A stretch of DNA of 64,000 nucleotides from PoT sp049331405 (GTDB lineage: Bacteria; Planctomycetota; Planctomycetia; Isosphaerales; Isosphaeraceae). The first letter of the stretch is position 1. Each line of letters begins with the position of its first letter. The notes beneath the pieces were generated by a model. That model was not told the origin of the DNA, did no database searches, and saw only the letters and a program-made list of their open reading frames with translations. Positions 32,933-41,634 of this stretch are shown in pieces. The translations under genes and the position numbers were made by a program. The stretch spans positions 8,122,001-8,186,000 of the forward strand of contig NZ_CP186274.1 of the NCBI RefSeq assembly GCF_049331405.1, given 5' to 3'.

Positions 32933-35323
32933 ATGCACTCCGACCCCGATTTACAAGACGTCGGACAACTTGAACATTTGACGGGCCGAAACTGGTGGCT
33001 GGCCTGCGCATTCCTCTTCGCTGTCCTGGTGGCCATGTTCGTCCCCCTCGCCGGGGACCTCGGCCTGACCTGGGACGAGCCGGCCTATCGCTACAGCCAG
33101 GTCAAGTCGGCGCAATGGTGGGAGCGACTGTCTCGCGTCCGGTCGTGGGAGGATTTACAACCCCTCGTCGACTCCAATTCACTGCTCTTCTACTGGCAGT
33201 ATGGCCGGCACGGGATCAACTTCCATCCGCCGCTTGCAGGCCAGTTGAACCTGGCGACTCACGCCCTATTCGGCCACTGGATGAAGGACATCCCCTCGCG
33301 GCGAATGGCCTCGATCCTCGAGTTCGCCCTCACGCTCGCGATCGGCTTCGGGTTCCTCTCCAGGCGATATAGCCCCTGGGTCGGCGGCGTGGCCGCGGGG
33401 TCGCTCCTGCTCATGCCCAGGGTCTTCGGCGAAGCCTTGCTGGCCGAGACCGACACGCCGGGGCTCCTGCTCTGGGTCGCCACGACGATCGCCTTCTGGA
33501 AGGGCCTCCAGGAGCCCAACGCGAGACGCTGGCGTGTGCTGGTCGGAATCCTCCTGGGCCTGGCCTTCCTCGAGAAGATGGCGGCCGTGACCGTGATCCT
33601 GCCCCTGATGGCATGGCTCGTCCTCGGTCGCCTGCCCGCGACCATCCTGAAGAAGGCTGGGCGAGTCGATTGGGCCGACGGAATCCTCACCTCCACGGCG
33701 ATGCTCGTACCGCTAGCCCTGACGTTCCGCGAGATGATGCGACTGAAGCTCCAACTTCCCGCGCCGAAGCAGACCGACCTCTCCGTTGTCCACCCCCAGA
33801 CAATCCTCCCTGGGCTCATCCTGGCCGTCCCTTTGCTGGTCTGGGTGCTCCGTCGAGGATTGGCGAAGATCTTCCGCTCAAGCCCTCTCTGGGGAGCCGA
33901 ACGCCCTGCCCTGGAAACGTGGACGGCGATCCTGGCCTTCGCCCCAGTGGTCTCGTGGCTCGGAAACCCGGCCTGGTGGCGTGAGACCCTACCAAGATTA
34001 ACACATTATTACATGCTCAACACCGATAGAAAAGGATCCCTTCCGGACATCCAGATCATGTATGCGGGGAAGATCTACCTCTTCAGCCTCCCCTGGCACA
34101 ATGCGTGGGTCTTGCTGACGGTGACGGTCCCCGTCGGCATCCTCGTCGCGAGCTTCGTGGGGATGATTTTCTCCCTCGTGAAGCTCCGCCGGGATCATCT
34201 CCCGCTCTACTTCCTGATCCATTTCCTCACGCTGCCGGTCCTCCGGATGCTGCCGACTCCCGCACACGACGGCGTGCGCCTGCTCTTGCCGACCTGCTTC
34301 TTCCTCGCGGCCTTTGCCGGATGGGGAGTCGCATGGGTCGGTCGCGGGATCGACGAGTTGAACCCGATGCGACCTCGCCTGTGGCGTCTGGTGCTGACGA
34401 TACTGGTCCTGGGATCGGCCGGCTGGCAATTAGTCCGCGTCCATCCGTACGAACTCTCGTACTACAACGAGGCCATAGGTGGCGCAAGGAAAGCCTGGCA
34501 GGCGGGCTTCGAGCTCTCGTACTGGTATGACGCCATCAACCCGAGCCTCATCGCCGACATCAACAAGAAACTCCCGCAGAATGCGGCGGTCGAGCTCTAC
34601 AACGAGAACGACCGGACCCCGACGTTCCTTGAGCTACAAGCCCTGGGTGAGCTCCGCAGCGACATCGTCCTGGGCTCTCCGGATCCGAATGCCCTCCCCT
34701 ACCTCTGTCTCCTGACGCACGACTCCAAGGCCTGGAGCCTCCTCAGGCTCGCCTTCGCCCTTAAGCCCTGGTATGCGAGCGAGCCGCGACAACTCGATGG
34801 GGCCCGCGTGGCGTCGATCCTCGATCCCGTCGGCGTCTCCCGCGCCATGGCCCTCTGGATGCTCCTGGACTCGCGAGAGCAGGAGCGACAGCCTCGCGTC
34901 GAAGTCCCCGCCGCGGTGAGCGAGTACGCCCCCTGGCTGGCTCGCTTTTGGGGTCAAGGGTTGGAACGGCTCGCGACGAAGCGTCCTAACGACTCGATCT
35001 TCGCCTGGGCGCAAAACGACCCCTCCGGCCTGCGAAAAGCGGCCGAGTCCATCGCCCAAAGTCATGGCAAGGACGAGGGTCAGGACGCACAGCGGCTCCT
35101 GGCCATGCTCCAGCGCTTCGACAATCCCAGGGAGCCCGGCGGCAAATTCAGCGAGCGGCTCCTCTCAGCCCGCCCTCAAGCGATCGTCGAGGCCGTGGAC
35201 ATGCTGATCCAGCATCCCAACGAATTGCGGACCGTCCTAATGAATCAGGCCTACACGGACACCGCGACGATAGGAGGCTACATCGATCGCGACCTGAAGA
35301 CCACGTCCACGGGATCGAAGTAA
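32933..35323 (+). CDS. Large GT39-like polytopic membrane protein
   Basis: 796 residues. About 10-12 membrane segments fill residues 25-500, followed by a soluble C-terminal part of about 290 residues. Near the N-terminus LGLTWDEPAYRYSQVK supplies the acidic motif (DE) of GT-C glycosyltransferases, and NFHPPLAGQLN resembles the 'HPPL' motif of the GT39/PMT-like dolichyl- or polyprenyl-phosphate sugar transferases. RVHPYELSYYNEAIGGARKAWQAGFELSYW is a segment I associate with planctomycete and other bacterial members. Sugar and acceptor unknown. The gene is divergent from the cysteine-rich gene and ends at a hairpin shared with the MFS gene. Confidence 0.85.
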   Translation: MHSDPDLQDVGQLEHLTGRNWWLACAFLFAVLVAMFVPLAGDLGLTWDEPAYRYSQVKSAQWWERLSRVRSWEDLQPLVDSNSLLFYWQYGRHGINFHPPLAGQLNLATHALFGHWMKDIPSRRMASILEFALTLAIGFGFLSRRYSPWVGGVAAGSLLLMPRVFGEALLAETDTPGLLLWVATTIAFWKGLQEPNARRWRVLVGILLGLAFLEKMAAVTVILPLMAWLVLGRLPATILKKAGRVDWADGILTSTAMLVPLALTFREMMRLKLQLPAPKQTDLSVVHPQTILPGLILAVPLLVWVLRRGLAKIFRSSPLWGAERPALETWTAILAFAPVVSWLGNPAWWRETLPRLTHYYMLNTDRKGSLPDIQIMYAGKIYLFSLPWHNAWVLLTVTVPVGILVASFVGMIFSLVKLRRDHLPLYFLIHFLTLPVLRMLPTPAHDGVRLLLPTCFFLAAFAGWGVAWVGRGIDELNPMRPRLWRLVLTILVLGSAGWQLVRVHPYELSYYNEAIGGARKAWQAGFELSYWYDAINPSLIADINKKLPQNAAVELYNENDRTPTFLELQALGELRSDIVLGSPDPNALPYLCLLTHDSKAWSLLRLAFALKPWYASEPRQLDGARVASILDPVGVSRAMALWMLLDSREQERQPRVEVPAAVSEYAPWLARFWGQGLERLATKRPNDSIFAWAQNDPSGLRKAAESIAQSHGKDEGQDAQRLLAMLQRFDNPREPGGKFSERLLSARPQAIVEAVDMLIQHPNELRTVLMNQAYTDTATIGGYIDRDLKTTSTGSK

Positions 35324-35340
35324 ACTGGCGTTAGGCTCGA

Positions 35341-35368
35341 AGCTCCCTCGTCATGAGGCGAGGGAGCT
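35341..35368. terminator. Bidirectional stem-loop between convergent genes
   Basis: AGCTCCCTCG (35341-35350) pairs perfectly with CGAGGGAGCT (35359-35368). The 8-base loop contains the stop codon of the MFS gene, so the hairpin overlaps the 3' end of that coding region and lies 17 bases after the GT39-like stop. Confidence 0.65.
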
Positions 35369-36595
35369 CGAGTCGGCGAATTCCTCAACCGGGGTCGAGC
35401 TGTCTACGCCCTTGGACGGAATCACCGTGGTCTTGGCGACGACGATGGCGAGCACCAAGCCCAGAAATGCAATCACCGAGCCTTCCCAGAACGGGGCCGA
35501 GGGCCCGTATTGAGCGAGCAATTCATTGGCCACGATGTAGTTGATCATCCTCGCCAGGGTCTGGGCCATCGAGAGCACGCCGAAGACCGCGCCTTGCTCG
35601 CTCGCCGGAGTGAGACGCGAAAGGAGCCCGGAGACGGTCGGGCTGGCGAGCCCTTGTCCGATCCCAACGATCATCGTGGCGAGCAGCAGCGTCGTAACGT
35701 TAAAAGACAGGGCCAGGGCGCCGAGACCGACAGTCAGCGTGGCCACGCCGATCACAATCAGGCGAGGCTCCCCGTACTTCGGCACGAGGCGTCGGATCAT
35801 TCCTCCCTGAATGATCGCGCTCACGAGCCCGAGGAAGGCGAAGCCGAAGGCCGCCTTCTGCGGTCCCCAGTTCAGGCGATTGCTGAGGAAAAGGCTGTAC
35901 GTCCCTTCGAGCGCGGCAAAGCCTAGGACGACGAGTGCCCCGAGAACAACCAGCCGGCCCAAGGACGGCAGAGAAACCGTGTCGATCAGGCCCCGCCAGC
36001 TCGCCACCCGAGCTCGTTCGACAGGCTCGGCCCCGCGTACCAGGGACTCGGGCAGGCGGAAATAGACGAGGATCCAGGCGATCGTCGAGAAGACCGCGGC
36101 GACCAGGAACGGCACCTTGAGCCGCCACGCCGGGTCGATCGGGAGCTCAACCAGCAACCCGCCGAGGAATGGCCCGAGCACGAACCCGAGGCCAAACGCC
36201 ATGCCGATCAGCCCCATCCCCTTGGAGCGGTTCTCCTTGGTCGTGACGTCCGCCACATACGCCTGGGCGACCAGGATATTGCCCCCCGAGAATCCGTCAA
36301 GCATTCGCCCCAGCAGCATCACGGTGAAGTTCGACGAGAGTGCGAGGATCACGAACGACAGGGCCGTCCCCGCCTGGCTCACGATCAGGAGCGGCCTGCG
36401 TCCGTAGCGATCACTGAGTCGACCGAGGATCGGCCCGGCGATGAGCTGACACATCGGGTAAGCCGCGAACAGGAGACCGATCTGGCCTCCAGAGAGCCCG
36501 TACTGCTTGGCGAACGGTGCCAGCAGGGGCATCACGATGCTGAACCCGAGCAGGTCCACGAGCACGATCAGCATGATGACGACGAGCGGCGACAT
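35351..36595 (-). CDS. MFS transporter, TetA/DHA1-like
   Basis: 414 residues from ATG 36595 with AGGAGGG 6 bases upstream; the codon before is TTG. Twelve membrane segments. Motif A GRLSDRYGRRPLL is between helices 2 and 3, the D-L-L-G-F-S-I-V-M-P stretch in helix 1 and LGRMLDGFSGGNILVAQAYVADV in helix 4 are typical of the drug:H+ antiporter-1 group that includes TetA. Substrate is unknown; a drug or small metabolite is a reasonable guess. The start overlaps the stop of the upstream membrane protein (TGATG), so both are translated together. Confidence 0.9.
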   Translation of the reverse strand: MSPLVVIMLIVLVDLLGFSIVMPLLAPFAKQYGLSGGQIGLLFAAYPMCQLIAGPILGRLSDRYGRRPLLIVSQAGTALSFVILALSSNFTVMLLGRMLDGFSGGNILVAQAYVADVTTKENRSKGMGLIGMAFGLGFVLGPFLGGLLVELPIDPAWRLKVPFLVAAVFSTIAWILVYFRLPESLVRGAEPVERARVASWRGLIDTVSLPSLGRLVVLGALVVLGFAALEGTYSLFLSNRLNWGPQKAAFGFAFLGLVSAIIQGGMIRRLVPKYGEPRLIVIGVATLTVGLGALALSFNVTTLLLATMIVGIGQGLASPTVSGLLSRLTPASEQGAVFGVLSMAQTLARMINYIVANELLAQYGPSAPFWEGSVIAFLGLVLAIVVAKTTVIPSKGVDSSTPVEEFADSSSLAS

Positions 36596-37149
36596 CAAAA
36601 TCCCTCCTTCGTCGAGTCGGAGGGATGGACGACCCCTGCGAGACTTTCGACAACGCGTGATTGACCGGCGCGAGCCCTGACCTCGAGCAAGATCCGTCCC
36701 TGTGCCGCCACGGTCGCATACTCCGCGACGGACGCGGCAATGTTGAATGCCAGGGCGACCGCCGACCCGAACAGGAACCAGCTCGATTCCCAGACGCGAG
36801 GACCCGAGGCCCAGACGATCCCCGCGACTCCCGCCATGAGGATCATGCCTCCAGCCGCGAATGGAAAGGCTTTCTTTTTATTTTTGCTTGTCTGTTCATT
36901 GATCCATTCCGGCAGGTCGTGGAGCCTGGCGAGCATCCCGGCCCTGCGGCCGGACGTCAGGAGGTAGGCGTAAGCTGTCGAGTGAACGGCGCAAGTAGTC
37001 ATCGTCATCAGGAGGGCAATCGGGACCTGGGCCCCGGTCCGGACCGTGCCGGGGCCTGGAATGTCGCTCGTGGCCAGGAGCTCGAGGACGAAACTCGCGA
37101 GCAAGAGCGAACCATTCACCACGGCGAGTATCAGGAAGGAACGGAGCAT
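36595..37149 (-). CDS. Four-pass membrane protein coupled to the MFS transporter
   Basis: 184 residues with four hydrophobic segments: SFLILAVVNGSLLLASFVLEL, VPIALLMTMTTCAVHSTAYAYL, FAAGGMILMAGVAGIVWA and WFLFGSAVALAFNIAASVAEY. A charged cytoplasmic loop with EWINEQTSKNKKK lies between helices 2 and 3. I do not recognise a named family. Its stop overlaps the start of the MFS transporter by one base, which suggests that the two products act together or need equal levels. The N-terminal helix could be an uncleaved anchor. No ribosome binding site is obvious. Confidence 0.75.
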   Translation of the reverse strand: MLRSFLILAVVNGSLLLASFVLELLATSDIPGPGTVRTGAQVPIALLMTMTTCAVHSTAYAYLLTSGRRAGMLARLHDLPEWINEQTSKNKKKAFPFAAGGMILMAGVAGIVWASGPRVWESSWFLFGSAVALAFNIAASVAEYATVAAQGRILLEVRARAGQSRVVESLAGVVHPSDSTKEGF

Positions 37150-37330
37150 CGCAGGGCTCGGTGGGATCGCACGGCGGGTCTCGTCGCTCGAGGCTCGAAG
37201 CCTCTAGCGTACGCGAACGCGGCGGGTCTTGGCAACGTAACGCCCCTCCGCGCCCCGAACCGGATCGTGTTAGAATCGCGCCTTCCAACATTCCTCAGCC
37301 AAGAACCTCGGACGACGCGGGAGACCGGCC

Positions 37331-38461
37331 TTGAACGACGCCTGGATTGCCGACCGGATGCGGAACATCGAAGCCTCGGGGATCCGCAAGGCGTTCGATA
37401 TGTCGAAGTCGATGAAAGACCCGATCAACCTCTCGATCGGCCTCCCCGACTTCGACGTCGCCGACCCCGTCAAGGCTGTCGCCATCGACGCGATCCAGCG
37501 AGGGAGGAATGCCTATACGGTGACGCAAGGGATCCCCGAACTCCGAGGCAAGATCCAGGCGGCCGTCGACGAGCAGTTGCACCACTCCGATCGTCAGGTC
37601 CTGATCACGTCAGGAACCTCGGGAGGCCTGCTGCTGGCCCTCTGTTGCGCGGTGAACCCCGGGGACGAAGTCATCATCTTCGACCCCTACTTCGTGATGT
37701 ACGGCAACCTCGTGGCCCTCGCCGGGGGGACGCCCGTCTTCGTCGACACCTACCCCGACTTCCGAATCGACCCCGCCCGCGTTGCCGCCGCGATCACGCC
37801 GAGGACGAAGTGCATCCTCGTCAATTCGCCGGCAAACCCGACGGGCGTGGTCGCCTCCGAGGAGGAGATGAAGGCCCTCGCCTTGCTCTGCCGCGAGAAG
37901 GGGGTTCTGCTCATCAGCGACGAGGTCTATCGCTCGTTCTGCTACGACGGCCCGTTTGCCACGCCGGCCTCGTGGAATGAGGATGTGCTCGTCGTCGACG
38001 GCTTCAGCAAGGCCTACGGAATGACCGGCTGGCGGCTTGGCTTCGCCCACGGCCCGAGCCGCTTGATCCAGGAGATGGCCAAGCTTCAACAGTTCAGCTT
38101 CGTTTGCGCCCCCAGCCACGTGCAGTATGCGGGCGTGGTCGCCCTCGATCAGGACCTGACGGCCCAGATCGACAACTACCGCCACAAGCGAGATACCGTC
38201 GTCGAGGCCCTCAGCGGCTTCTATGAACTCGCCACGCCCGCCGGGGCGTTTTACGCCTTTCCCCTCGCACCCTGGGGAACCGCGACTGAATTCGTCGCCG
38301 AGGCCATCCGTCGCAACCTCCTCATCATTCCCGGCAACGTTTTTAGCAAGCGAGACACCCACTTCCGCATCTCGTACGCGGCCGATGATCGCACGCTCAG
38401 GCGAGGGCTCGACGTCCTCCGTGAATTGGCTCACTCTCCCGTCGAGACTGCGAGCAAGTAA
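37331..38461 (+). CDS. Class I/II PLP-dependent aminotransferase
   Basis: 376 residues starting at TTG 37331 with GGGAGA upstream; ATG 37358 is an alternative. Fold-type I aminotransferase of the AspC/alpha group: INLSIGLPDFDVADPV, NAYTVTQGIPELR, VLITSGTSGGLLLALCCAV, NSPANPTGVV, ISDEVYRSFCYDG (PLP Asp/Tyr) and the PLP Lys in VDGFSKAYGMTGWRLGF; the C-terminal Arg lies in HFRISYAADD. Probably transaminates an aspartate, aromatic or similar amino acid; the substrate cannot be fixed by eye. It is divergent from the MFS/membrane pair and is closed by a very strong hairpin. Confidence 0.93.
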   Translation: MNDAWIADRMRNIEASGIRKAFDMSKSMKDPINLSIGLPDFDVADPVKAVAIDAIQRGRNAYTVTQGIPELRGKIQAAVDEQLHHSDRQVLITSGTSGGLLLALCCAVNPGDEVIIFDPYFVMYGNLVALAGGTPVFVDTYPDFRIDPARVAAAITPRTKCILVNSPANPTGVVASEEEMKALALLCREKGVLLISDEVYRSFCYDGPFATPASWNEDVLVVDGFSKAYGMTGWRLGFAHGPSRLIQEMAKLQQFSFVCAPSHVQYAGVVALDQDLTAQIDNYRHKRDTVVEALSGFYELATPAGAFYAFPLAPWGTATEFVAEAIRRNLLIIPGNVFSKRDTHFRISYAADDRTLRRGLDVLRELAHSPVETASK

Positions 38462-38466
38462 AACGA

Positions 38467-38508
38467 AACGGCCTGGCCTTCGGAAGAGATTCCGAAGGCC
38501 AGGCCGTT
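38467..38508. terminator. Very strong bidirectional terminator
   Basis: A perfect 19-bp stem (38467-38485 with 38490-38508) closes a 4-base loop GAGA. It lies between the convergent aminotransferase (stop 38461) and clpX (stop 38542). The minus strand continues CGTTTCGTTTTAC, so it suits clpX especially well. Confidence 0.88.
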
Positions 38509-38541
38509 AACTTGCATGAGATGCGATCTCGACGAGGAAGC

Positions 38542-39915
38542 TCAGGCGCTTTCCTTCTTACGCTCGGCGGCCGACTTCGCAGGAGCGATCGGCACGGGAG
38601 CCGATTCGAAGAGCTTCTTCTCCTTGCGGACGATCTCAGGGGTCACGACGAATCGGCCCTTCTCCTTCGCCGAGCGGTCGGGCAGTTCGTACATGATGTC
38701 GAGCATGATCTCCTCGACGATCGAGCGGAGGCCGCGGGCGCCGGTGTCCTTCTCCTTGGCGAGCTTCGCGATCTCGACCAGAGAGTCGGGCGTGAACTCG
38801 AGGTCGGCCCCCTCCATCTCGAAGAGGCGGCGATACTGCTTGACGAGGGCGTTGCGCGGCTCTGTCATGATCTGGACGAGCGCATCGACGTCGAGCGGCA
38901 TCAAGGGGCAGACGACCGGGAGACGGCCAACGAATTCGGGGATCATGCCGTATTCGAGGACGTCATCGGAGGTCACGCGATCGAGCAAGGCGCCAAGCTC
39001 GCCATCGTGCTCGGTGTCGGACTGACTGCCGAATCCGATCGTCTTGCGGCCGACCCGGCGGGCGATGAGATTATCGAGGCCGACGAACGTGCCACCGCAG
39101 ATAAACAGGATGTTCGTCGTGTCCATCTGGATGTATTGCTGCTCGGGGTGCTTGCGACCGCCCTGCGGGGGGACGTTCGCCACTGTCCCTTCGAGCATCT
39201 TCAGCAGGGCCTGCTGCACGCCTTCGCCCGACACGTCACGAGTGATCGAGACGTTGTGATTGGTCTTACCAATCTTGTCGATTTCGTCGATGTAGATGAT
39301 ACCGCGCTGGGCGCTTTCGAGGTCGAAGTCGGCCGCGTGCAGCAACTTCAGCAGGATGTTCTCGACGTCCTCGCCGACGTATCCCGCCTCGGTCAACGTC
39401 GTCGCGTCGCCGATGGCGAACGGGACGTTGAGGATCCGGGCGAGGGTCCGGGCCAGCAGTGTCTTGCCGCAGCCGGTCGGCCCGATCAGCAGGATGTTCG
39501 ACTTGTCGAGCTCGACCTGGCTATCGGAGTCTTCCCCGTGGACCAACCGCTTGTAGTGGTTGTGGACCGCGACGGAGAGCACCTTCTTGGCTCGATCCTG
39601 GTCGATGACGTAGGCGTCGAGTTGTTCCTTGATCTCCCGCGGCGTGGGGATGTCGGTGAACAGAGTCTTGGGGACCCCGCGACGGCGACGCTCCTGATCG
39701 AGGATCGACTGGCAAAGCTCGATGCATTCGCCGCAGATATAAACATCGCCCGGGCCCTCGACGAGCGGCCCGACGTCACGGTAGCTCTTGCGGCAGAACG
39801 AGCAATACGCGTTCTTCTTGCTCCCCCCGGTCGTCCCCGTAGGAGCACTGCCGCCGCCTCGCTTTCCCCCCCCACCCGAGGAGCCACCGCCCGAGATGTC
39901 CTTACCCGATGGCAT
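38542..39915 (-). CDS. clpX: ATP-dependent Clp protease ATP-binding subunit ClpX
   Basis: AAA+ unfoldase that feeds proteins to ClpP. Residues 1-33 are a Gly/Ser-rich low-complexity leader. The zinc-binding domain follows (YCSFCRKSYRDVGPLVEG, then YICGECIELC; four Cys). The AAA+ module has Walker A GPTGCGKT, the RKH/pore region GYVGEDVENILLKLL, Walker B IIYIDEIDKI, and sensor regions; the IGF loop that docks ClpP reads KTIGFGS. The C-terminus KDTGARGLRSIVEEIMLD is typical. AAGGAC lies 7 bases before ATG 39915. No clpP or tig gene is next to it, unlike many bacteria; a 350-base leader lies upstream. Confidence 0.97.
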   Translation of the reverse strand: MPSGKDISGGGSSGGGGKRGGGSAPTGTTGGSKKNAYCSFCRKSYRDVGPLVEGPGDVYICGECIELCQSILDQERRRRGVPKTLFTDIPTPREIKEQLDAYVIDQDRAKKVLSVAVHNHYKRLVHGEDSDSQVELDKSNILLIGPTGCGKTLLARTLARILNVPFAIGDATTLTEAGYVGEDVENILLKLLHAADFDLESAQRGIIYIDEIDKIGKTNHNVSITRDVSGEGVQQALLKMLEGTVANVPPQGGRKHPEQQYIQMDTTNILFICGGTFVGLDNLIARRVGRKTIGFGSQSDTEHDGELGALLDRVTSDDVLEYGMIPEFVGRLPVVCPLMPLDVDALVQIMTEPRNALVKQYRRLFEMEGADLEFTPDSLVEIAKLAKEKDTGARGLRSIVEEIMLDIMYELPDRSAKEKGRFVVTPEIVRKEKKLFESAPVPIAPAKSAAERKKESA

Positions 39916-40265
39916 GCATTGTCCTTTCGTCTCTCAGGGCAGAGAGAGCCTCACCCGCGCAAATGGCGGCCGGGCCGTTAAGGTCGTCATTCCTATCGAT
40001 AGCGGTGGAGCGGCCGGAATAGGTCCGGCGAAGACGGTGACTGGGGAATAGGCCACCACCAGAAGCTTCGACCTGGGGAAGTCCCCCAACGAAATCAATG
40101 CCTCGATGATTCCGATACACCGCCCAGAAAAGCTCGAAGGGCATCCTGCAACGTCCGCCAACTGACTCATTCTAAAATACGATTCCGTCCCGAGCAAGGC
40201 CGCGAATGGAATCTCGATTCCGCTGCGCACGGATAGGTGCGGATTGGTGACCCTGCGCGATCAGA
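39916..40265. other. Intergenic region upstream of clpX
   Basis: 350 bases between mutY and clpX, both on the minus strand. Small frames here have no ribosome binding site or recognisable domain. It presumably holds the clpX promoter; I could not recognise a heat-shock element such as CIRCE. Confidence 0.5.
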
Positions 40266-41465
40266 CTATGAATTCGGACAGGCTCGGAGCAAAGCTTCCC
40301 AATTCTTTGCGATCCAGACTCTGAGTTTCCTCCCAGCCGAGCCCAGGGGATACTCCACCAGTTCCTCGGGTCGGACCCAGCGAGCATCCATGAGCTTCGG
40401 CCCCGGTTTCAGCGATTCCGAAAGCCCTCGAGCTGAATACGCGTCGAGCTGGACCTTATGTTTGGTTACGCCGTAACTCAGGGACTGGACCTTGGTCCCA
40501 ACGGTAACCTTGGCGCCCGTGAGGATCTCAACCCCACGAGCCAGATTGACTTCCGATTCGAGGATGCGGCCGCCAGGGTCGGCGCCCGAGATGTGGATCG
40601 TAGGGAATTCCCAGAAGTTGGCCCAAAGGCCTCCCGGTTGGCGCTGGACGATGAGGATCTTCTCGTCCCGCACCACAATGGCGGATTCTTCGAGCACGGC
40701 GAGGGGAGCGGCCTTCGGCGGCATGACGGGGAGTCGATCCTGGATCCCTTGCGCACGGGCCATGCACTCGGTCGAGACCGGGCAGACCAAGCACATTGGA
40801 TTTCTCGGCGTGCAAACCAGGGCCCCGAGTTCCATGAATGCCTGATTGAAAGTCCCGGCTCCGGATGCAGGAACGAGGCGCTCGGCAGCTCGCCAGAGAC
40901 GGACCTGCGAACGCGTGGTCTTCAAATCTTCCGACCAGGCAAGCCATCGCGAGAGCACGCGTTGAGTATTCGCCTCGACGATCGGAGCGGGCTTGTCGAA
41001 CGCGAACGAGAGGATCGCCCCGGCAATGTATCGGCCCACGCCCGGCAAGGCGCGAACCGCCTCGGGATCGTCCGGGAATCGTCCCTCGTGGAGGTCGATC
41101 ACCGCGCGAGCCGCACCCTGGAGTTGTCGCGCCCGGCGGTAGTAGCCGAGCCCTTCCCAGGCTTTCAGGACGTCCGCTTCATCGGCGGTCGCCAGCGACT
41201 CGATCGTGGGAAAGCGAGCGAGGAACCGCTCGAAGAAGGGGACGACGGCGGTCACCGTCGTCTGGACCAGCATCATCTCTGAAACGAGCACGCGATAGGG
41301 ATCGCGGGTCTCCCGCCAGGGGAGTTTTCGGTGGGCCGACACGTACCAGTCGACGAGCTTTTTCTGGATCCGCTCGATCCAGGCCGGATCGAGATCAGGC
41401 CCATCGGCCGCGTCCGGCTGAATCGGCAGGGACTGGGTTTGGTCGCTCGCTTTTTTCCGTCCCAC
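40266..41465 (-). CDS. mutY: A/G-specific adenine DNA glycosylase MutY, with altered catalytic motif
   Basis: 399 residues. MutY removes adenine mispaired with 8-oxoguanine. The HhH/GPD domain has RKLPWRETRDPYRVLVSEMML, ALPGVGRYIAGAILSFAF and RVLSRW; the [4Fe-4S] loop is C-x6-C-x2-C-x5-C (CTPRNPMCLVCPVSTEC); the C-terminal NUDIX-like 8-oxoG domain starts at VLEESAIVVRDEKILIVQRQ. The Glu of SEMML matches the catalytic Glu, but the stretch usually LDGNxxRVLSR reads VEANTQRVLSR, so the catalytic Asp is Glu, and LQQTQV reads LVQTTV. These changes may be a lineage-specific variant. Start is GTG 41465 with weak upstream signals. A separate transcript from clpX. Confidence 0.93.
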   Translation of the reverse strand: MGRKKASDQTQSLPIQPDAADGPDLDPAWIERIQKKLVDWYVSAHRKLPWRETRDPYRVLVSEMMLVQTTVTAVVPFFERFLARFPTIESLATADEADVLKAWEGLGYYRRARQLQGAARAVIDLHEGRFPDDPEAVRALPGVGRYIAGAILSFAFDKPAPIVEANTQRVLSRWLAWSEDLKTTRSQVRLWRAAERLVPASGAGTFNQAFMELGALVCTPRNPMCLVCPVSTECMARAQGIQDRLPVMPPKAAPLAVLEESAIVVRDEKILIVQRQPGGLWANFWEFPTIHISGADPGGRILESEVNLARGVEILTGAKVTVGTKVQSLSYGVTKHKVQLDAYSARGLSESLKPGPKLMDARWVRPEELVEYPLGSAGRKLRVWIAKNWEALLRACPNS

Positions 41466-41582
41466 CGGCTCTGTTACTCAAGGTCTGGGAGGTATCCGCT
41501 GATTCCAGCCGCAAACGACGAGGGGATTCGCTATCGTCGAGGATCGCGACACGACCCTCGGCGTGACGAACGCCCCTCCGCA

Positions 41583-41610
41583 CCCTCGCCTCATTGTAAC
41601 GAGGCGAGGG
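41583..41610. terminator. Stem-loop between DegT aminotransferase and mutY
   Basis: CCCTCGCCTC (41583-41592) pairs perfectly with GAGGCGAGGG (41601-41610). It lies 25 bases after the DegT-type stop on the minus strand. No T run follows, so it may act as a terminator or an RNA-stabilising stem. Confidence 0.5.
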
Positions 41611-41634
41611 CGATATCGAAAAAATCGGCCTCGA

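Noticed and set aside
38512..39981. A 489-codon plus-strand open frame opposite clpX.
   Set aside because: ClpX on the minus strand is unmistakable; the plus frame is its shadow.
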